A stretch of 64,000 nt of DNA from Propionicimonas sp. (GTDB taxonomy: Bacteria; Actinomycetota; Actinomycetes; Propionibacteriales; Propionibacteriaceae), in assembly GCF_029975155.1 (NCBI RefSeq), contig NZ_JARKPQ010000160.1, forward strand, positions 1 through 64,000, given 5' to 3'. The position numbers and the translations under genes were made by a program. This document shows positions 9,225-18,220 of this stretch, in pieces (position 1 is the stretch's first letter; each line of letters starts with the position of its first letter). The notes beneath the pieces were generated by a model. That model was not told the DNA's origin and did no database searches. It saw only the letters and a list, made by a program, of their open reading frames with translations.

Positions 9225-10145
9225 GTGGACGTGTACAGGACAGCTCGGTTGGCGAGCACGGGGCAGACCCACAAGGACCGCGCACGGCTCAGCCGAGCCG
9301 GCGAACTGGTCAGGGTGCGACACGGGGCCTACGCCGAGGTCCACGCGGACGGTGTGATCGGCCGCCATCGGCAACTGATCGCAGGAACGGCGCCCATCCT
9401 CGGTCCGGACACCGTGCTGAGCCACAGCAGCGCGAGCGTCCTGCACGGGCTGCCCGTCTGGGAGCCGATGCTCGGGCGGGTCACGGTGATCCGACGCTCC
9501 CACGCGCATGGGTCGAGGGGCCGCCATCTGCACGCGCGGCGGGCACCGTTGGCTCCCGAGGAGATCGTCTTTCTGGAAGGCATCTCGGTGACGAACCTGG
9601 AGAGGACAGCGATCGACATGGCCTGTCTGCTCCCGTTCGCGCGGGCCGTCGCGGTGCTGGACGCGGCGTTGCACATGGAGGCCGACAAGGACGTCATGGC
9701 GGCCGTCCTGACCGCGGCGCATTCGCGGCGGGGGGTCGGTACGGCGCGTCGTGCGTTCGCCTTCGCGGACGGCCGCGCCGAGAGCGTCGGCGAATCAGTG
9801 AGTCGGGTCGTGATGGCTTCCCAGGGCGTCCCGGCTCCGTTGCTGCAGGTGAACGTCTACGACGAGTTCGGCAACTGGTTGGCGCGCACCGACTTCGGGT
9901 GGGCCGCGCGCGGCGTCCTCGGCGAGTTCGACGGAAAGGTGAAGTACACCGGCACTCCGGAGGAGGTGGCCGCTGCGGTCATGAAGGAGAAGCGCAGGGA
10001 GGACAGGTTGCGTCAACTCGGCTGGGTGGTCGTCCGTTGGGGCTGGGCCGATCCCGCCGACCCGGCCGGCCTCCGGCGCAGGCTTGAGGCTGCCTTCGCG
10101 CAGGCCCGCCCCGACCTGATCCGCGGTCGGGTGGAGCTGGCGTGA
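9225..10145 (+). CDS. AbiEi-antitoxin-like protein with C-terminal DUF559/Vsr-like domain
   Basis: The product has 306 residues. The N-terminal part (about 1-60, LASTGQTHKDRARLSRAGELVRVRHGAYA) resembles the winged-helix domain of type IV toxin-antitoxin AbiEi proteins, and the middle (TVLSHSSASVLHGLPVWE) is typical of the actinobacterial AbiEi-like group. The C-terminal part (GEFDGKVKY, then a Lys/Arg-rich helix and LRQLGWVVVRWGW) resembles the DUF559/very-short-patch-repair nuclease fold. No partner toxin gene of the AbiEii type is next to it, so it is probably a solitary member of unknown function. A GTG at 9231 is an alternative start. The gene and its flanking palindromes interrupt the usual rplO-secY junction. 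Confidence 0.75.
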   Translation: MDVYRTARLASTGQTHKDRARLSRAGELVRVRHGAYAEVHADGVIGRHRQLIAGTAPILGPDTVLSHSSASVLHGLPVWEPMLGRVTVIRRSHAHGSRGRHLHARRAPLAPEEIVFLEGISVTNLERTAIDMACLLPFARAVAVLDAALHMEADKDVMAAVLTAAHSRRGVGTARRAFAFADGRAESVGESVSRVVMASQGVPAPLLQVNVYDEFGNWLARTDFGWAARGVLGEFDGKVKYTGTPEEVAAAVMKEKRREDRLRQLGWVVVRWGWADPADPAGLRRRLEAAFAQARPDLIRGRVELA

Positions 10146-10168
10146 ACGCCGTCGAAGCCCACGGTCAC

Positions 10169-10236
10169 CAGAAGCTGCCGAAAGTCGCCGAGGCTGCTGA
10201 ACCTTCGGCAGCCTCGGCAGGTATCGGCAGCTTCTG
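10169..10236. repeat. Long palindrome, REP-like element copy 2
   Basis: Two 33-base arms around CC pair with five mismatches; the arms begin CAGAAGCTGCCGA and end TCGGCAGCTTCTG. It lies 23 bases after the AbiEi-like gene, shares the loop and the TCGGCAGCTTCTGTG end with the copy at 9019-9074, and could also terminate transcription before secY. Confidence 0.8.
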
Positions 10237-10406
10237 TGGTCGGGGCGGCGGCAATGCGGGGCCAAGGGACGGAGCGGGGCGGCTCGATGCGGGAAAGTCC
10301 GGCGCGGCTTGATAGAGTTCACCGGGTTGTCTGCGCGTTGTCGCCGCAGCGATGTCGACGGTGCTGCGGTCAGCGGTGCCTTTGAGGTAAGGAGTAGGTC
10401 CACCAC

Positions 10407-11729
10407 ATGCTCTCCGCATTCGCGAACGCGCTACGGACGCCCGACCTGCGCAGGAAGATCCTCTTCACGCTGCTGATCCTGACGGTGTTCCGGCTGGGCT
10501 CGACGATTCCGACGCCGAACGTGAACATCGTCAACGTCGACCAGTGCCGCACCCAGGCCACGACCGGTGACGCGGCCGGGCTGTACTCGATGATCCAGCT
10601 GTTCTCGGGCGGAGCGCTGCTCCAGCTGGCGATCTTCGCGCTGGGGATCATGCCCTACATCACCGCCAGCATCATCCTGCAGCTGCTCACCGTGGTGATC
10701 CCGCGGCTGGAGGCGCTGAAGAAGGAAGGCGCGTCCGGCACCCAGAAGATCACCCAGTACACCCGCTACCTCACGATCGTGCTCGCCGTCCTGAACTCGA
10801 CGGCCTTCGTCACGCTCGCCGTGAACGGGCAGCTGTTCCAGGGCTGCTCGCTGGACCTCGTGTACGACAAGAGCATCTTCCCGATCATCACGATGATCCT
10901 GACCATGACCGCCGGCACCGGCGTGATCATGTGGCTGGGCGAGCTGATCACCGACCGGGGCGTCGGCAACGGCATGTCGGTGATGATCTTCACCCAGATC
11001 GCCGCGCAGTTCCCCGCGTCCCTGTGGGCCATCAAGGAGAGCCGCGAGGGCGCCCAGGGCTGGCTGGTCTTCATCGTCGTGCTCGCGATCGGCCTCGCCG
11101 TGATGGCCGGCGTCATCTTCATGGAACAGGCGCAGCGGCGCATCCCCGTCCAGTACGCCAAACGAATGGTCGGACGGCGCCTGCTCGGCGGCTCGACCAC
11201 CTACATTCCGATGAAGGTCAACCAGGCCGGCGTCATCCCGGTGATCTTCGCGTCCTCCATGCTCTACCTGCCGGTGCTGTACGCGCAGTTCCAGCCGGGC
11301 ACCGCGGAGAACCCCAACCCCGTCTCCAACTGGATCGCCGCCAACCTGACCACGGGCAACTGGGTCTACGAGGCGATGTTCTTCGTGCTGATCATCTTCT
11401 TCGCCTACTTCTACGTCGGGATCACCTTCGACCCGGTCGAGGTGAGCGACAACATGAAGAAGTACGGCGGCTTCATCCCCGGCGTGCGCGCGGGCAAGCC
11501 CACGGAGCGCTACCTCGCCCACGTGCTGTCGCGGCTGACCGCGCCCGGCTCGCTGTACCTGGCGCTGATCGCGCTGATCCCTGCGATCGCCTTCATCTGG
11601 CTGGGCACGCACAACAAGTTCCCCTTCGGCGGTACATCGATCCTGATCATCGTCGGAGTCGGTCTGGACACTGTGAAGCAGATCCAGAGCCAGTTGCAGC
11701 AACGGAACTACGAAGGATTCCTCAGATGA
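10407..11729 (+). CDS. secY: Preprotein translocase subunit SecY
   Basis: This is the 440-residue core channel of the Sec translocon with about ten membrane helices, a normal size. It starts [40 protein letters not shown]. The plug and lateral-gate region ([29 protein letters not shown]), the cytosolic loop [14 protein letters not shown] and the C-terminal [12 protein letters not shown] segment are all conserved. Because a terminator and an accessory gene precede it, it needs its own promoter in 10237-10406; TAGAGT at 10313-10318 is a weak -10 candidate. It overlaps adk by four bases. Confidence 0.97.
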   Translation: MLSAFANALRTPDLRRKILFTLLILTVFRLGSTIPTPNVNIVNVDQCRTQATTGDAAGLYSMIQLFSGGALLQLAIFALGIMPYITASIILQLLTVVIPRLEALKKEGASGTQKITQYTRYLTIVLAVLNSTAFVTLAVNGQLFQGCSLDLVYDKSIFPIITMILTMTAGTGVIMWLGELITDRGVGNGMSVMIFTQIAAQFPASLWAIKESREGAQGWLVFIVVLAIGLAVMAGVIFMEQAQRRIPVQYAKRMVGRRLLGGSTTYIPMKVNQAGVIPVIFASSMLYLPVLYAQFQPGTAENPNPVSNWIAANLTTGNWVYEAMFFVLIIFFAYFYVGITFDPVEVSDNMKKYGGFIPGVRAGKPTERYLAHVLSRLTAPGSLYLALIALIPAIAFIWLGTHNKFPFGGTSILIIVGVGLDTVKQIQSQLQQRNYEGFLR

Positions 11730-12298
11730 GACTGCTGATCATGGGCCCTCCCGGCGTGGGGAAGGGCACCCAGGCCGTGGGCATCGCCGCCCACTACGGC
11801 ATCCCCGCCATCTCCACCGGTGACATCTTCCGGGCCAACGTGAAGAACCAGACCCCGCTCGGCCAGGAGGTCTCCCGGATCATGGCCGAGGGTGGCTACG
11901 TGCCGGACGAGATCACCAACGCCATCGTCGCCGACCGGCTCACCGAGCCCGACGCGGCGGACGGCTGGCTGCTGGACGGCTACCCGCGGACCGCGGGCCA
12001 GGTCACCGCGCTCGACAAGGAGCTCGCGAAGACCGGTCAGTCCATCGACGCGGTGATCTCGCTCCTCGCCGACACCGAGGTCCTGATCGACCGGCTGCTG
12101 AGGCGGGCGGAGCTCGAGGGTCGCGCGGACGACAACGCCGACACGATCCGCAACCGCATGGTGATCTACACCGAGGCCACCGACCCGCTGCTCGCGACCT
12201 ACCGCGACCGTCGCCTGCTGGTCGAGGTGGACGGCATCGGCACCATCGAAGAGGTGGCCGGCCGGATCACCGCAGCGCTCGACGCCAAGCTCGCCTGA
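11726..12298 (+). CDS. adk: Adenylate kinase, short form
   Basis: Adenylate kinase interconverts ATP + AMP and 2 ADP. The 190-residue product has the P-loop GPPGVGKGT at residues 7-15, the [12 protein letters not shown]-binding segment and DGYPRT. The LID domain is the short type ([16 protein letters not shown]) without the zinc-binding cysteines of the long Gram-positive form, as usual for actinobacteria. Translational coupling to secY through an ATGA overlap is standard. Confidence 0.96.
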   Translation: MRLLIMGPPGVGKGTQAVGIAAHYGIPAISTGDIFRANVKNQTPLGQEVSRIMAEGGYVPDEITNAIVADRLTEPDAADGWLLDGYPRTAGQVTALDKELAKTGQSIDAVISLLADTEVLIDRLLRRAELEGRADDNADTIRNRMVIYTEATDPLLATYRDRRLLVEVDGIGTIEEVAGRITAALDAKLA

Positions 12299-12314
12299 GC
12301 CCCTCCTCGCAACG

Positions 12315-13157
12315 ATGGCGCGGCGCTCGTCGATCGAGCTGAAGTCCGCGGAGCAGATCCTGAGGATGCGCTCCGCGGGCCTGGTCGTGGCGCGCATCCT
12401 GCAGACTGTCCGCGAGGCAGCCCGGCCGGGTGTGACCACGATCGAGCTGGACGGCATCGCGCGGGAGCGGATCGCCGCTGCCGGTGCGGTCTCGTCCTTC
12501 CTGGGCTACGGCGGGGGGTTCGGCCTGCCGCCGTTCCCCGCCGTGACCTGTATCTCGGTCAACTCGGAGATCGTGCACGGCATCCCGGGCGATCGGGTGC
12601 TGGCCGACGGTGACCTGGTCAGCGTCGACTTCGGGGTGTCCCTGAACGGGTGGCACGGCGACTCGGCGATCACCTTCTCGGTCGGCACGCCCGACCCGGT
12701 GGCGGAAGCACTCAGCGAGGCCACGCGACAGGCGATGTGGGCCGGCATCGCCGCCGCCCGGATCGGCGGTCGGATCGGCGACATCGCCCACGCCGTGGAG
12801 GCGTCCGTGCGGGCACAGCCGCAGGGCTACGGCATCGTCGCCGAGTACACCGGCCACGGCATCGGCACCGCCATGCACCAGGCCCCGGACGTGCCCAACC
12901 TCGGCCGTCCGGGCCGCGGCGAGCTGCTGGCGAAGGGGATCTGCATCGCCATCGAGCCGATGGTGACGCTCGGCTCCGCCACCACGGCCACGCTGGACGA
13001 CGAGTGGACGGTCGTGACCAGGGACGGCTCCCCGGCCGCCCACTGGGAGCACACCATCGCCCTCACGCCCGCCGGGGTGTGGGTGCTCACCGCCGAGGAC
13101 GGCGGCGAGGCCGAACTGCGCGCCCGCGGGGTGAGGTTCGGGCCGCTGGGGGAGTGA
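12315..13157 (+). CDS. map: Methionine aminopeptidase, type I
   Basis: The enzyme removes the initiator methionine from nascent proteins. The 280-residue product contains the five metal ligands of the pita-bread fold: D105 (SVDFG), D116 (WHGDS), H181 (TGHGIG), E214 (IEPM) and E245 (HWEHT), plus the substrate-binding H88 (VHGIP). It follows adk after 16 bases. Normally infA and rpmJ come next in actinobacteria; here the next gene is a convergent acetyltransferase. Confidence 0.96.
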   Translation: MARRSSIELKSAEQILRMRSAGLVVARILQTVREAARPGVTTIELDGIARERIAAAGAVSSFLGYGGGFGLPPFPAVTCISVNSEIVHGIPGDRVLADGDLVSVDFGVSLNGWHGDSAITFSVGTPDPVAEALSEATRQAMWAGIAAARIGGRIGDIAHAVEASVRAQPQGYGIVAEYTGHGIGTAMHQAPDVPNLGRPGRGELLAKGICIAIEPMVTLGSATTATLDDEWTVVTRDGSPAAHWEHTIALTPAGVWVLTAEDGGEAELRARGVRFGPLGE

Positions 13158-13175
13158 GAGGGGCTTCGTCAGCGT

Positions 13176-14291
13176 TCAGGTGAGCTTTGTCTGCCAGCCT
13201 CCGGTGAGGCCGTGCAGGCGGTAGCCGAGCGCGATGTTGATCGCCAGCATGTGCTGGTTCTCGTCCGCGTTCCAGGTGTCGATGTGGCGGGCCTGCGGAT
13301 AGGTGCGGGCGAGGAGCTCGAGGTTCGCGGTCTTCACCAGCAGCCCGAGGCGGTGCCCTCGGTGCTCGGCGACCACCGAGGTGTTCCACTGCTCCGGCCG
13401 GTCGGCGTGGGTGTGGTCGCAGTGGATGTGGGTCAGCCCGGCGACCTCGCCGGTGGCCTCGGCGACGGCGAGGGTGTACACGCCCGTCCCCGACTGGTGC
13501 TCCCAGTCGCTGAGGGTGCGCACCCGTTCGGCGTCCCAGACCTCGGGCCGCCAGTCGATGTCGCCGGTGGGGGCGTCCGTGGAGAGCACGTGGTTCATCC
13601 GCGCCACCTTGTCGAGGTAGTCCTCCGGCACCGGGCCCACCCACGACACGAGCCGGTAGCCGGGGACGGCCAAGGCCTCGGCCTCCGCGCGGAGTGCGGC
13701 CAGGCGCTCCGGCGGCACCGGCAGCTCCAGCCGGGACTGCCGCTCGACCTGGGCCAGCGACAGCCCCTGCGCCTGCGCGAACCGGGTGGCCGTGTCCACC
13801 GGCAGCTCGCCCTCGCCCGTCGCCGGACGCACCCACTCAGCCGCCGGCGTGGCGGCGAGGTGCTCGGTCCAGCCGAGGATCGTGTCCCGGTCCCGCTCCG
13901 CCGCGATCCGCCGCACCTCGCGCCACAGCGCCGTCCCGATGCCACGGCGACGGTGGTCCGCGTCCACCTGGAGGAACAGGTCGTCCATCAGGTGGGTGTT
14001 GTCCAGCAGCGGGAGGGCGAACTCCGCCGCGCCGAGGATCTCCGTCGGCTCCCCGGCAGCCGGCAGCCCGAAGCGGCCGCGCGCGGGGTCGGTGGGCGCC
14101 GGGCCGGCCAGCACGACCAGCATGCCCTTCAGCGCCGTCCGCTCCTGGCTGTATTCGGTGAGCAGTCGCTCCGGCGAACGGGTCTGGTCCTCGCCGAACA
14201 GCTCGAGGTTGACCGCGACCTCGAGCTCGTGCAGTCGCTCGTAGGCCCACCTGGTGCCCGGCGGCACCTCGCGCACGTGGAAGTCCGGCAT
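13176..14291 (-). CDS. Tandem-domain GNAT family N-acetyltransferase
   Basis: The 371-residue protein has two GNAT-like halves. The N-terminal half carries the acetyl-CoA loop VDADHRRRGIGTALWREVRR (about residues 105-124), and the C-terminal half carries the weaker version VAEHRGHRLGLLVKTAN followed by NADENQHMLAINIALGYRL. This architecture is shared with mycothiol synthase and several uncharacterised actinobacterial acetyltransferases; the substrate cannot be told from sequence. ATG 14291 gives the start MPDFHVREV; open frame further upstream runs through the opposite-strand RDD gene and is not coding. It converges on map with an 18-base gap. Confidence 0.85.
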   Translation of the reverse strand: MPDFHVREVPPGTRWAYERLHELEVAVNLELFGEDQTRSPERLLTEYSQERTALKGMLVVLAGPAPTDPARGRFGLPAAGEPTEILGAAEFALPLLDNTHLMDDLFLQVDADHRRRGIGTALWREVRRIAAERDRDTILGWTEHLAATPAAEWVRPATGEGELPVDTATRFAQAQGLSLAQVERQSRLELPVPPERLAALRAEAEALAVPGYRLVSWVGPVPEDYLDKVARMNHVLSTDAPTGDIDWRPEVWDAERVRTLSDWEHQSGTGVYTLAVAEATGEVAGLTHIHCDHTHADRPEQWNTSVVAEHRGHRLGLLVKTANLELLARTYPQARHIDTWNADENQHMLAINIALGYRLHGLTGGWQTKLT

Positions 14292-14315
14292 CGTCGCAGG
14301 ATAGCCGGCGACCGC

Positions 14316-14321
14316 TAACCT
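14316..14321 (+). promoter_or_regulatory. -10 element of a leaderless promoter (RDD gene)
   Basis: TAACCT is followed by six bases and then the GTG at 14328, so the transcript should begin at or within a base of the start codon. No ribosome binding site is present. The -35 is not recognisable. Confidence 0.6.
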
Positions 14322-14327
14322 GAGCGC

Positions 14328-14855
14328 GTGACCAGCTCCACCCACCGCCGCATCCTCGCCGGCCTGATGGACGCGGGGCTGATGCTGGCCTGGGCGCTGC
14401 TGGTCGGCGGGGTGGTGTGGGTGATGCTCTTCGCCGGCGCCCTGCGGGGGGTGGGGATGCTCGGACTGAACCTGGTGGGCATCGCCGTCGTCGTGCTGCC
14501 CGCGACGATCGCGCTGACCTCCCTGGAGGCCGGACGGTACGAGGCCACGCCGGGCAAGCTGACCTACGGCCTGCGGGTGCGGCGCGACCCGGACGGCGCG
14601 CGGATCAGCTGGGGACGCTCGCTGCTGCGGAACCTGCTGAAGCTCGGCCTGCCGTGGACGCTGGGCCACCTGGCCGTGATCACCGCGATGGTCGCCGGCG
14701 GGCCGGCGGCCTGGCTGGGAGCGGCGATCGGCGTCGCCGTGCCGGTGGCCTACGTGGTGTCGATGTTCTCCGCCGACGGCCGGACACTCTACGACCACCT
14801 CGCGGGCACCATGGTGATCACCACCCGTCCCGGCCGCCGGATCGCCGAGGACTGA
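14328..14855 (+). CDS. RDD family membrane protein
   Basis: The product has 175 residues and about four hydrophobic segments (for example LMDAGLMLAWALLVGGVVWV and the LGLNLVGIAVVVLPATIAL stretch). It carries the RDD-family marks DAG in the first helix, TPGKLTYGLRV between helices and the C-terminal GRTLYDHLAGTMV. RDD proteins are poorly characterised; some act in ion transport. It is transcribed divergently from the acetyltransferase, starts with a leaderless GTG, and is followed by the DEAD-box gene, which has its own -10. Confidence 0.85.
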   Translation: MTSSTHRRILAGLMDAGLMLAWALLVGGVVWVMLFAGALRGVGMLGLNLVGIAVVVLPATIALTSLEAGRYEATPGKLTYGLRVRRDPDGARISWGRSLLRNLLKLGLPWTLGHLAVITAMVAGGPAAWLGAAIGVAVPVAYVVSMFSADGRTLYDHLAGTMVITTRPGRRIAED

Positions 14856-14863
14856 TCCCGGCG

Positions 14864-14869
14864 TAGACT
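14864..14869 (+). promoter_or_regulatory. -10 element of a leaderless promoter (DEAD-box gene)
   Basis: TAGACT lies six bases before the GTG at 14876, directly after the RDD gene stop. The spacing predicts an mRNA beginning at the start codon. Confidence 0.65.
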
Positions 14870-14875
14870 CGCGCG

Positions 14876-16564
14876 GTGAGCGAGCCGGAAACCAGCCAGA
14901 ATCAGCCCCTCTTCGCGGACCTCGGCCTCGAGCCGAGGGTGCTGAAGGCAGTCCGGGAACTCGGCTACGAGACCCCCACCGCGATCCAGGCGGCCACCAT
15001 CCCGCCCCTGCTGGACGGCCGCGACGTCGTCGGCCGCGCCCAGACCGGGACGGGCAAGACCGCGGCCTTCGCCCTGCCGGTGCTGAACCGGCTCAGCCAC
15101 GCCCAGAAGGCGCCCGAGGCCCTGGTGCTCTGCCCGACCCGCGAGCTGGCGCTGCAGGTGTGCGAGGCGTTCGCCCGGTACAGCGCGCACCTGCCCGGCG
15201 TCCATGTGCTGCCTGTGTACGGCGGCCAGGGGTACGGCGTCCAGCTCAGCGCGCTGCGCCGCGGCGTCCAGGTGGTGGTCGGTACGCCGGGCCGGGTGAT
15301 CGACCACCTGGACAAGGGCACCCTCGACCTCACCCAGCTGCGGTTCCTCGTGCTCGACGAGGCCGACGAGATGCTGAAGATGGGCTTCGCTGAGGACGTC
15401 GAGACGATCCTCGCCGACACGCCGGCGGACAAGCAGGTGGCCCTGTTCTCCGCGACCATGCCGGGACCCATCCGCACGATCGCCAAGCGGTATCTCAAGG
15501 ACCCGGTCGAGGTGCACATCAAGGGCCGGACGAGCACCGTCGCGACCACGTCGCAGCGCTACCTGAAGGTCTCGTACTCGCAGAAGCTGGACGCCCTCAC
15601 CCGGATCCTCGAGGTGGAGAACTTCGAGGCGATGATCATCTTCGCGCGCACCAAGCAGGAGACCGAGCAGCTCGCGGAGCGGCTCCGGGCCCGAGGCTTC
15701 GCCGCGACCGCGCTCAACGGCGACATCGCGCAGGTCCAGCGGGAGCGGATCATCAGCCAGCTGAAGGACGGCAGGCTCGACATCCTCGTGGCGACGGACG
15801 TGGCCGCCCGCGGCCTGGACGTCGACCGGATCACCCACGTGGTGAACTACGACATCCCCACCGACACCGAGTCCTACGTGCACCGGATCGGCCGCACCGG
15901 GCGGGCCGGGCGCAGCGGGGACGCGATCTCCTTCGTGACGCCGAAGGAGTTCCGCCTGCTGCACGCCATCGAGAAGGCCACCCGGCAGGAGATCACCCCC
16001 ATGCCGCTGCCGACGATCGACGACGTGAACAGCACGCGGCTGAGCAAATTCGACGATGCGATCACCACCGCTCTCACCTCGGATGCCGTCGACACGTTCC
16101 GTGACATCGTCGCCCACTACGTCCGGGAGCACGACGTGCCGGAGGTCGACGTGGCCGCGGCGCTCGCGATCGTGCTGCAGGGCGACGTGCCCCTGCTGCT
16201 GGAGGAGGCGCCGGAGCCGCCGCGGAGGCCCGAGCGGACGGCGAGGGGCGAAGGGGGAGCGCGCGGCCCGCGGCCCGACCGGGGCCGGGTCGAGCTGGCG
16301 ACCTACCGGATCAACGTCGGCCGGCGGCACCGGATCCAGCCGCGGCAGATCGTCGGCGCGCTGGCCAACGAGGGCGGGCTCGGCCGCGACGACTTCGGCC
16401 ACATCGACATCCGGATCGACCACTCCCTGGTGGAACTGCCGGCGCAGCTGTCGCCGGAGGTCTGGCGCGCCCTGTCGGAGACGCGGATCTCCGGCAAGCT
16501 GATCGAGTTGCGGCGCGCCGACGACCGGGGCCGCGGTCGCAAGCCCGGCGCGCGGAAGGGCTGA
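14876..16564 (+). CDS. DEAD-box ATP-dependent RNA helicase (DeaD/CsdA type)
   Basis: The 562-residue helicase probably acts in ribosome assembly or mRNA turnover. It has the Q motif (FADLGLEPRVLKAVRELGYETPTAIQ region), Walker A AQTGTGKT, the DEAD box LDEADEMLKMGF, SAT and the C-terminal HRIGRTGRAGR. After an Arg/Glu-rich linker, residues of about 480-550 (TYRINVGRRHRIQPRQIVGAL ending GKLIELRRA) form the DbpA-type RNA-binding domain, as in DeaD. It has a leaderless GTG start. Confidence 0.93.
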   Translation: MSEPETSQNQPLFADLGLEPRVLKAVRELGYETPTAIQAATIPPLLDGRDVVGRAQTGTGKTAAFALPVLNRLSHAQKAPEALVLCPTRELALQVCEAFARYSAHLPGVHVLPVYGGQGYGVQLSALRRGVQVVVGTPGRVIDHLDKGTLDLTQLRFLVLDEADEMLKMGFAEDVETILADTPADKQVALFSATMPGPIRTIAKRYLKDPVEVHIKGRTSTVATTSQRYLKVSYSQKLDALTRILEVENFEAMIIFARTKQETEQLAERLRARGFAATALNGDIAQVQRERIISQLKDGRLDILVATDVAARGLDVDRITHVVNYDIPTDTESYVHRIGRTGRAGRSGDAISFVTPKEFRLLHAIEKATRQEITPMPLPTIDDVNSTRLSKFDDAITTALTSDAVDTFRDIVAHYVREHDVPEVDVAAALAIVLQGDVPLLLEEAPEPPRRPERTARGEGGARGPRPDRGRVELATYRINVGRRHRIQPRQIVGALANEGGLGRDDFGHIDIRIDHSLVELPAQLSPEVWRALSETRISGKLIELRRADDRGRGRKPGARKG

Positions 16565-16618
16565 ACGCGCCGAAACCTGGCTGGAACATGAGGCCACGCC
16601 GCTGAAACATGTCGGTTC

Positions 16619-16624
16619 TAGCGT
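16619..16624 (+). promoter_or_regulatory. -10 element of a leaderless promoter (ATP-grasp/alpha-E/transglutaminase operon)
   Basis: TAGCGT is followed by GTCGGC and then the GTG at 16631, giving the same six-base spacing as the RDD and DEAD-box genes upstream. Confidence 0.6.
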
Positions 16625-16630
16625 GTCGGC

Positions 16631-18220
16631 GTGACGTCCGAGAGCCTGTTGTTCCGCGAGTACGCCGGCACCCGTCTGGCGTTCGACGAGGTGGTGGGTG
16701 CGGACGGCGTCCGGGTGGCCTACGGTTCGGTGCTGCGGCACCTCGCCCAGCTGAACGCCGAGGAGGTGCGCAGTCGCGCCGAGTACCTGAAGTCGACCTA
16801 CCTCGATCAGGGTGTCACCTTCGACATCGGCGGTGAGGAGCGCCCCTTCCCGCTCGACATCGTGCCGCGGGTGCTGCTGGCCGACGAGTGGGCGGAGCTG
16901 GAGGCGGGCGTGGTGCAGCGCGTCCGGGCGATCGAGGCGTTCCTCGACGACGTCTACGGCGAGGGCCGGGTGTTCGCCGACGGTGTGATCCCGCGCCGGG
17001 TGGTCGTCACCTCACCCCACTTCCACCGCGTGATGGCCGGGGTGCGGCCGCCCAACGGCGTCCGCTGCCATGTGGCCGGGATCGATCTCGTTCGCGACGA
17101 GGTCGGTCGGTTCCGCGTGCTGGAGGACAACGTCCGGGTGCCCTCGGGCGTCTCGTACGTGATGACCAACCGCCGGGCCATGCTCTCGGCCCTGCCCGAG
17201 GTCAGCGGCCGGCACTGGATCCGCCCGGTGGAGGGCTATCCGCTGCAGCTGCTCGCCGCGCTGCGCGCGGCCGCACCGAGCGGGGTCTCCGACCCCAACG
17301 TCGTGGTGCTCACCCCGGGTGTCTACAACTCCGCCTATTTCGAGCACGCGCTGCTGGCCCGGATGATGGGCGTGGAGCTCGTGGAGGGCCGTGACCTGGT
17401 CTGCACGCAGGGCCGGGTGTCGGTGCGCACCACGCGCGGCGCCCGTCCGGTGGACGTGATCTACCGGCGGGTGGACGACGAGTTCCTCGACCCCGCCCAG
17501 TTCCGGTCCGACTCGGTGCTGGGCTGCGCGGGGCTGGTCACGGCCGCGCGGGCCGGCACGGTCACGATCGCCAACGCGATCGGCAACGGCGTCGCCGACG
17601 ACAAGCTCGTCTACACCTGGATCCCCGACCTGATCCGCTACTACCTCTGCGAGGAGCCGAAGCTCGCCGGGGTGGACACCTGGCGGCTGGAGGATCCGGC
17701 GCACCGCGAGGAGGTGCTCGACCGGCTGGACCAGCTCGTGCTCAAGCCGGTGGACGGCTCGGGTGGCAAGGGCATCGTGATCGGGCCGCGGGCCACGGCG
17801 AAGCAGCTGGACTCGCTGCGCGCCCGGATCGCCAGGGACCCGCGCGGCTGGATCGCCCAGCCGCTGGTGCAGCTGTCCACCGTGCCGACGATGGTGGACG
17901 GCCGGATGGTGCCCCGGCACGTCGACCTGCGTCCGTTCGCGGTGAACTCCGGTGACGGCGTGTACGTGCTGCCCGGGGGGCTGACCAGGGTGGCGCTGCC
18001 GGAGGGCGAGCTGATCGTGAACTCCAGCCAGGGCGGCGGCTCCAAGGACACCTGGGTGCTGGCCAGGGACGGGGTCCGCGGCACCCGCCGCCGACCCCGG
18101 CGCGGGGTGGTGAGCGGCGTCCCGCAGACCGGTTTCGCCGAGGAGGACGCCCGGCAGCACCAGGCGCAGCAGCAACAGCAGGCGCGGTCCGATTCCCCGG
18201 GTGGGGACGCGCCGTGCTGA
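16631..18220 (+). CDS. Circularly permuted ATP-grasp family protein
   Basis: The 529-residue product belongs to the DUF404/DUF407 circularly permuted ATP-grasp family. Recognisable parts are FDIGGEERPFPLDIVPRVL near the N-terminus, the FRVLEDNVRVPSGVSYV segment, and the ATP-grasp core LDQLVLKPVDGSGGKGIVIG with the lysine and glycine-rich loop. These enzymes are predicted amide or peptide ligases of unknown product. A Gln-rich C-terminal tail (QHQAQQQQQ) is variable. It is the first gene of a three-gene operon with an alpha-E protein and a transglutaminase, a conserved genomic trio in bacteria. Confidence 0.9.
   Translation: MTSESLLFREYAGTRLAFDEVVGADGVRVAYGSVLRHLAQLNAEEVRSRAEYLKSTYLDQGVTFDIGGEERPFPLDIVPRVLLADEWAELEAGVVQRVRAIEAFLDDVYGEGRVFADGVIPRRVVVTSPHFHRVMAGVRPPNGVRCHVAGIDLVRDEVGRFRVLEDNVRVPSGVSYVMTNRRAMLSALPEVSGRHWIRPVEGYPLQLLAALRAAAPSGVSDPNVVVLTPGVYNSAYFEHALLARMMGVELVEGRDLVCTQGRVSVRTTRGARPVDVIYRRVDDEFLDPAQFRSDSVLGCAGLVTAARAGTVTIANAIGNGVADDKLVYTWIPDLIRYYLCEEPKLAGVDTWRLEDPAHREEVLDRLDQLVLKPVDGSGGKGIVIGPRATAKQLDSLRARIARDPRGWIAQPLVQLSTVPTMVDGRMVPRHVDLRPFAVNSGDGVYVLPGGLTRVALPEGELIVNSSQGGGSKDTWVLARDGVRGTRRRPRRGVVSGVPQTGFAEEDARQHQAQQQQQARSDSPGGDAPC

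Noticed and set aside
8747..10087. 446-codon + strand frame through the rplO-secY spacer
   Set aside because: It crosses the terminator, palindrome and AbiEi-like gene in another frame; Arg/Gly-rich with no family features.
10313..10318. TAGAGT as the secY promoter -10
   Set aside because: No acceptable -35 lies 16-19 bases upstream; mentioned only as a weak candidate in the secY entry.
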